This document shows, piece after piece, positions 58,331 through 64,000 of a DNA stretch of 64,000 nt. A model generated the notes under the pieces. It was not told the origin of the DNA. It saw only the letters and a list, made by a program, of their open reading frames with translations, and did not search any database. The translations under genes and the position numbers were made by a program. Position 1 is the stretch's first letter. The number at the start of each line of letters is the position of its first letter. Source of the stretch: Macrotis lagotis (taxonomy: Eukaryota > Chordata > Mammalia > Peramelemorphia > Peramelidae); assembly GCF_037893015.1 (NCBI RefSeq), contig NC_133663.1:144440577-144504576 (forward strand), given 5' to 3'.

Positions 58331-60054
58331 ATACCACATACACTATACCAACTATTGTACATACACATACACTATACCAACTTCCTTCTTTACCACTAAT
58401 TTCCTTTACCAAAAATAACTTGTTAATCTCAGCAGATTAACTGAGTAAATTAACTGAGCATTGTGATTGAAATTTTCTTTTTTTGTTGTTGTAAAGATTT
58501 TGCTTTTTATATAGCTGTTATATTCATTGAGACGATAAAATTCCAGAAGAAATAGAATAATTGATAGATATAATCTAAAAATGATAAATCATCTACTTTC
58601 ATTAGCACATTACTATATGCTCCAATTATTCATTCCTTTTGTTTTTGTAATGTAATGTCATAAAATTTATAATGCAAATTTGTAATCCTTGAATATATAT
58701 ACTACTTTGAAAAAATCCTGTGCTTATACCCATGTACATTATTTGTTGTGCTTAAAAAAAAGCTGGAACAGACTTTTGGTCACTCCTAAATATATCTAAA
58801 GCAGAACATTTAGTTTATATATAATTGAAAATGCCTTGCCAGAGAATATAATGCTTTTCCATCTGTTCTTCCAAAACACTAATCGAGATAGCTTTGAAAC
58901 AGTACCCTAATTAAAAGAGTATAATCATCATTGAAATAAAGTGTATTTCTCCATCTGGCAAAATTTATATTCATTTCAACATAGAACACTAATGGATAAG
59001 CCTATCTAAAATTCAAAATACTAATGATTTGCTAAGATTTACTGAACAATTCCTAAAATATAATAAAACATTTTTTTCAAGTTTCAAATAAGAAGGAAAG
59101 ACTTCCTTTCAATTCATATGATGATGATGATAATCTAATTTACAAATTCTGGTTTTATCTTAAAAAATAACAGTTCCCCATTGCTAATACTATCTCAGGA
59201 AAAGTAAAAATTTTAATTTTCATACTTGTAAAATTTTAGGTACTAGATAATATACCTTGAATAAAAGAAGAACTTAATTTAAATATTTCCTCAGACACTT
59301 AACTTCTTTTGGGCTCAGTTTTCCGATCTATATTATATAAATGTTGTTGTTGTTGTTATTATTATTATTATTATTATTATTAAAATGACATAGATCCATT
59401 TTTTCTTAGCACTTTTCTTTTTTTCAGAAAATAAAATCATTACTTTATAAGGCAGTTTTTCAGTGGAATTATTCAAGCACAGATTGAATGGTTATATGCC
59501 ATTAAGCTTAAGAGGGGACTTCTAAAGACTCTTAGAACTTCAAAATTCTGTGATTTTACAACTGATGGTCACTAATGGTCCAGATTGTCTTTTGATGATG
59601 TTTAGATAGGCCTAGAATTTTTATTCCTTCCTATTATGAATGTTAGTTTCATATGAAGACCTGAAATATCCACACAAAAAATAAAAGGTAACTTTATTTC
59701 TATAATTTCTCTGGCTTTGTACAATTTCTGTGTATTTATGCCCAAGGGTTCAATAATTTCTCTAGCAACACAAGAACTTTACATAAATATTGGAGTTTGT
59801 CCCTGCCCTTAGTCATCATCATAACTTTTCTTATTTAGTCTTTTAAAAAAATACACAATTTTCCAACTGGATGAGAATATAGATATATATATACCTACTA
59901 ACCATTTCCTCTGTTTGTAATATTGAACACAGATGATATTCTTTATTTGAAAAACAGCAAAAATTCAGAAATAAAATTGTTTAGAATAAATTATAAATTA
60001 TTCTGAATAAAAAAATTAAAAACCAAATGATATTACTAAAGTGGTAGTCACTTT
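58331..60054. other. unique AT-rich non-genic DNA
   Basis: Contains a compound (TTG)n(TTA)n microsatellite at 59342-59382. No gene is seen. Confidence 0.45.
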
Positions 60055-60079
60055 ACCTGTATTTTCCTCTTGATTCTTC

Positions 60080-60230
60080 TATTATGTTTTTTTTTTGCAA
60101 AGCAATGGGGTGAAGTGACTTGCCCAAGATCACACAGCTAAGTAATTATTAAGTGTCTCAGGCTTGAGTTGAATTCAGGTCCTCCTAAGTCCAGGGCCAG
60201 TGTTCTATTCATTTAAATCATCCCAACTTC
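60080..60230 (-). mobile_element. tRNA-derived SINE, older copy
   Basis: Reversed: T-run, 'GCAAAGCAATGGGGTGAAGTG', broken by changes, 'GATCACACAGCTAAGTAATT', 'AGTTGAATTCAGGTCCTCC', 'CCAGGGCCAGTGTTCTATTC'. Its tail half is absent from copy 2. Confidence 0.88.
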
Positions 60231-60605
60231 TTAAAGACTATTTTATCTTATCTGACATTGTTTGAACAAGAAGTCTCTCCTCACTATATTCAGTATCCAA
60301 AGGATCACAATATATTGGAAATGGAAGGGACTTTTAGAATCAACATTATAATCTCTTACTTTGCAGCTGAAGAAATAAAGTCTCAACAATGACCAAGTAA
60401 TGTTTCCTAAGTTATATTATAACATTGATATCATTAACAAGAGAATGTCTTTCCTGACTCCTCCTTTCCTGACTCCTTTGTATTCCATATTAAAATATAA
60501 ATATTTTATGTCTTTACATTTTTTTCTTTCTGCTTTAAATTTGAGGTATTATGGTATCAATTGTTATTATTTATTTTTGCTTGGGGACAAATTTTCTTAT
60601 TTTTA

Positions 60606-60715
60606 AGTAACAAAGTCAGTCAAAGTCAGATACATTGTACCTCAGTTTCAATAGCAGGATGTCATTTTGGTGCTCTTTGAGAATGAGGGGCAACAAAGCA
60701 ACAACAAATAAGTCA
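60606..60715 (+). mobile_element. 3'-end fragment of the RTE-like LINE
   Basis: 'GATGTCATTTTGGTGCTC' followed by 'TTTGAGAATGAGGGGCAACA' matches the 3' terminus of the element at 40795-42040. It lies wholly in the segment missing from copy 2 of the duplication. Confidence 0.6.
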
Positions 60716-61036
60716 AGGTTCAAAATAGTTGGGTTTTTTTGTGGCTTCTCTAAGATAAATTGCATGGGAAAAATTTGAAGATATGCCACAATAGGAAATC
60801 AATAATACTAATAGTCTTTAGTGGCAATTAGATAAAATTATTTCTTAATACAATAGCACTTTGTTAAAAACATGAAATCTTATAACTGCATCATATCATG
60901 CATGCTTTAATATCCATTAACAGAAACAGAAAACAAATTTTAGAAACAAAATTAGAAAAACAAATTAAAAGGTAGATATATTTTATATTTTTAATATCTA
61001 TCCTGGGGTCATTAGATTCTATTGAGAACATTAATT

Positions 61037-61188
61037 TGGGGTGACTAGGTCACACAATGGATGGAGCACCAGCACTGGAGTCAGGAATACCTGAGTTAAA
61101 TCTGGCTTCAGATACTTAATAATTATCTAGCTGTGTGGATTTGGGCAAGCCACTTAACCCCACTGCCTTGTAAAAACTTTAAAAAAAA
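61037..61188 (+). mobile_element. tRNA-derived marsupial SINE (in copy 1)
   Basis: Plus-strand copy, head 'GGGTGACTAGGTCACACAAT', with AACATTAATT repeated at 61027-61036 and 61189-61198. The same copy with the same private changes is at about 62415-62567. Confidence 0.93.
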
Positions 61189-61252
61189 AACATTAATTAT
61201 TCTTAATTTGAGTGTAGCTTTCCATACTGCCATGCATTCTAAGATGCGAACA

Positions 61253-61836
61253 GAAATTATTTTCTAAGGTTTTTTTTATTGCAATTCATCCTAAAATTCT
61301 TCTTATTCCTAACCCTGTTGTCCTGATGTTTTGACAGCTGCTACCATAGTTGGTGAACAGAGAAGGAAATTTTCTGACCACTTTTCACAGTCTCTTTATA
61401 TTTTTTTTCCATAACCCTTGCTTCTGGGGAATCGTGGACACAACACAATTCCTTTTTCTCTTTTGACATTTTTCCTTATTATCACCTCATTTCTACATTG
61501 CATATATGCATATTTACCCTCTTTCCAAGGACTCTTATTCAGGTATTTCAGGAAACTCAAGATTGCCCTATAGAAAGTCATGGGGCCATGATTTAAAGCA
61601 TTACTCTGTCACTAAATGCCAGAATGAACTTGAATAAATCACAATTCTTTATGGGTTTGATTTTTCATTGATAATATTCAGTAGTTAAACTAAGTGCTAT
61701 TTGACTATGTCCAACTTGAGAATTCTGATTTTATTTTTTTTATGTGAGGAAAAACATGATCTGAATTATATCCTATGAGCAAAGATATAATGAAGAATGT
61801 ATATGGGCTAGAGGATCTTGGACATTGTGTCGGAAG
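61253..61836. other. non-genic DNA between the duplicated blocks
   Basis: 584 bp of unique sequence with no recognised repeat or gene. Confidence 0.5.
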
Positions 61837-62630
61837 ACCTGTATTTTCCTCTTGATTCTTCTATTATGTCTCAGGCTTGAGTTGAATTCAGGTCCTCCTA
61901 AGTCCAGGGCCAGTGTTCTATTCATTTAAATCATCCCAACTTCTTAAAGACTATTTTATCTTATCTGACATTGTTTGAACAAGAAGTCTCTCCTCACTAT
62001 ATTCAGTATCCAAAGGATCACAATATATTGGAAATGGAAGGGACTTTTAGAATCAACATTATAATCTCTTACTTTGCAGCTGAAGAAATAAAGTCTCAAC
62101 AATGACCAAGTAATGTTTCCTAAGTTATATTATAACATTGATATCATTAACAAGAGAATGTCTTTCCTGACTCCTCCTTTCCTGACCTAATAGTCTTTAG
62201 TGGCAATTAGATAAAATTATTTCTTAATACAATAGCACTTTGTTAAAAACATGAAATCTTATAACTGCATCATATCATGCATGCTTTAATATCCATTAAC
62301 AGAAACAGAAAACAAATTTTAGAAACAAAATTAGAAAAACAAATTAAAAGGTAGATATATTTTATATTTTTAATATCTATCCTGGGGTCATTAGATTCTA
62401 TTGAGAACATTAATTTGGGGTGACTAGGTCACACAATGGATGGAGCACCAGCACTGGAGTCAGGAATACCTGAGTTAAATCTGGCTTCAGATACTTAATA
62501 ATTATCTAGCTGTGTGGATTTGGGCAAGCCACTTAACCCCACTGCCTTGTAAAAACTTTAAAAAAAAACATTAATTATTCTTAATTTGAGTGTAGCTTTC
62601 CATACTGCCATGCATTCTAAGATGCGAACA
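61837..62630. repeat. direct duplication, copy 2 (with two internal deletions)
   Basis: It matches copy 1 essentially base for base: ACCTGTATTTTCC at the left edge, GATGCGAACA at the right. The visible differences are the two missing blocks and an A-run two bases shorter (near 62560). The SINE within it at about 62415-62567 is the same insertion as the one in copy 1, carried along. Confidence 0.95.
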
Positions 62631-63429
62631 CCTAGTCTTCCTGATTCTTTGACCTATGACAAACTGTTATGCTTTTTTACACCTTAGTTTTTTTTTTAAC
62701 TACACCTCACTAAAATTATGCATTGGACCAAATTATTTCTAAGGGTACTTCTACGGTTACATCTTATGTTTCAGAAATTTTGAAATGAAATTAGGCAAAA
62801 AGTTATCTATGTCATCAAGTCCTAAAGTCCTTGTAACACACTATCTCATCCTATTCTAATTAAAGATAAAAAATTCTCAAAGAACTGCCTTCATTTCATA
62901 TCAATTAAAAACTGTTTACAAAGTGATTATTCATTATTTTCTAAGCTTTACTTGCTACTTTATGTTGTCCCCATTTTAGATTCACAGCATTTCTAGAAAC
63001 TACATATTCAAAAGACCTGACATAAATTATGCTGATTGAGAATTCAATGCTCACCTAACACATGTGTACTATTATGACCATTAAAAAACTAAAGAACTCT
63101 CATCATAATTCATATAATCTATCATTTTTAAGTTTATAAAACATTTTTTCACAACAATTCAATGAGATTGGTAGCTTGAGTTATAAAGGGAAGGAATCTG
63201 AAGTTTAAAGAGAAAAAGGAATTTTTGCATAACTAATAAGTAGGTTGTTGGACAGACAATTTAAATGACTCAAGAAATGTGTTAGTTTGTTGCCACTCAA
63301 AAACAGCTTAAATACTTCTAGTATAACTTTACTTCTCTGATTTGTTATATATTCATTTTCTGAACAATCATAAACTACATATAAATAGGGAACTTGGTGA
63401 GTGCACAGAAATTAAACATTTTGTATTCC
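62631..63429. other. AT-rich non-genic DNA
   Basis: A weak MIR-like trace lies at 63130-63250. No gene is seen. Confidence 0.45.
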
Positions 63430-63868
63430 TTTTTTTATTAATTAATTTGTTTTAATCCATGTGCACATGAATATTTCCAAGTTACAAAATTTCCCTCCCT
63501 GCTCCCTTTCCTCCCTCCTCCCCTGAGTAGGGAACAAACAGGTTATCATTTTACATAAATATTTTGATAAACGTGTTTATAAATTAGTATTTTCAGCATG
63601 AGGAATTAGGATTTAGGGAAAGAGATACATAAGAAATATTTTTTATAAAGTGTTCATCAAATTCAGAAAGGTTGATTTTTTTTACCTTATTTTTTCTGTG
63701 TGTTTTGTTTTGTTTTGTTTTGTTTTCCTCTGGGTGGGATTCATATAGTCTAAAGCCAGTCAAATACAGTTGTCCTAGCTCTCTGGACAGTCCTGAGGAG
63801 CTGCTTCTATCAAGATTGTTCATCTCATAATGTTGTTGTGTACATTGTTCTCTTGGTTCTACTCCCTC
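63430..63868 (-). mobile_element. L1 LINE 3' UTR, reverse orientation
   Basis: Reversed 3' end: 'CATGTGCACATGAATATTTC', shifted slightly from other copies, a 'CCTCCCTGCTCCC' tract, and 'GTTGTCCTAGCTCTCTGGAC', then 'TTGTTCTCTTGGTTCTACTC'. It includes a (TTTTG)n run at 63703-63727. No A tail boundary is clear. Confidence 0.85.
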
Positions 63869-63879
63869 ACTTTAAATTT

Positions 63880-64000
63880 TTCAAAGAACTTTAGAAATTA
63901 TATTTCATTCTCATGATCCTTTAAGCTAGGTGATACTATTATACTTATTTAACAGAAGAGGAAATTGAGCTTGCAGTAGCTAGAAAATATCTGACAATCT
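63880..64000 (-). mobile_element. MIR-type SINE, cut by the window end
   Basis: 'TTCATTCTCATGATCCTTTA', 'TTTAACAGAAGAGGAAATTG' match a reversed MIR core. It continues past the window. Confidence 0.65.

Larger units (their letters stand above)
60055..61252. repeat. direct duplication, copy 1 (complete)
   Basis: A 1198-bp block re-appears at 61837-62630 without two internal segments (60088-60156 and 60474-60807). The block includes a reversed SINE, a MIR-like piece, a LINE 3'-end fragment and a plus-strand SINE, so it is a composite stretch of genomic DNA and not one transposon. Confidence 0.95.

Noticed and set aside
60088..60807. Copy 2 as a processed retrocopy of a spliced transcript
   Set aside because: The missing segments lack GT-AG ends on either strand, and copy 2 has no new A tail or target-site duplication.
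1..64000. CRISPR array, operon or bacterial mobile system
   Set aside because: The sequence is vertebrate nuclear DNA; the short periodic sequences are microsatellites.
1..64000. A previously undescribed multi-gene system
   Set aside because: Only one protein-coding gene is supported, and everything else resolves to repeats or unrecognised AT-rich DNA.

Overview
The window is AT-rich vertebrate nuclear DNA from a marsupial, most likely an Australian (dasyurid-like) lineage. Three things point there: a SLITRK6 gene clearly orthologous to the human gene but diverged from it; many copies of a young tRNA-derived SINE of the type abundant in marsupials, with a 'GGTGGCTAGGTGGCGCAGTGGAT'-like head split here only by small changes; and many 5'-truncated L1 copies with marsupial-type 3' ends. 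The species call is inference and was not tested by database search.

The only protein-coding gene I can support is SLITRK6 on the minus strand. Its coding sequence is one uninterrupted exon (17249-19774, 841 codons, the same length I recall for the human protein). I predict a splice acceptor 24 nt upstream of the ATG, an intron of about 2.6 kb, and a non-coding first exon ending at 22408 with a strong donor. The promoter would lie around 22.8-23.1 kb, and a 3' UTR of about 1.2 kb would end near 16.0 kb. SLITRK6 is a synaptic-type LRR membrane protein, and its human locus (13q31) also lies in a gene desert, which fits the absence of other genes.

Layout: 1-5 kb holds two L1 fragments, a nested SINE and a GC-rich island of unknown origin. 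5-16 kb is mostly unique AT-rich DNA with old L2 and SINE pieces. 16-23.1 kb is the SLITRK6 transcription unit. 23-36 kb is unique DNA with scattered SINEs and one clean L1 insertion. 36-50 kb is rich in L1, L2, microsatellites, a decayed non-L1 LINE and a short inverted repeat. 52.2-56.2 kb is a nested stack in which one old L1 was later hit by a SINE and a second L1. 60.1-62.6 kb contains a near-perfect direct duplication whose second copy lacks two internal blocks. 63.4-64 kb ends in more L1 and MIR-like sequence.

I found no RNA gene, CRISPR array, intact transposon or novel multi-gene system. The best leads are the 60-62.6 kb duplication, the inverted repeat at 38.0-38.35 kb, the hairpin just beyond the SLITRK6 3' end, and the predicted SLITRK6 first exon and promoter. 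Repeat family names are assigned from memory of consensus sequences.
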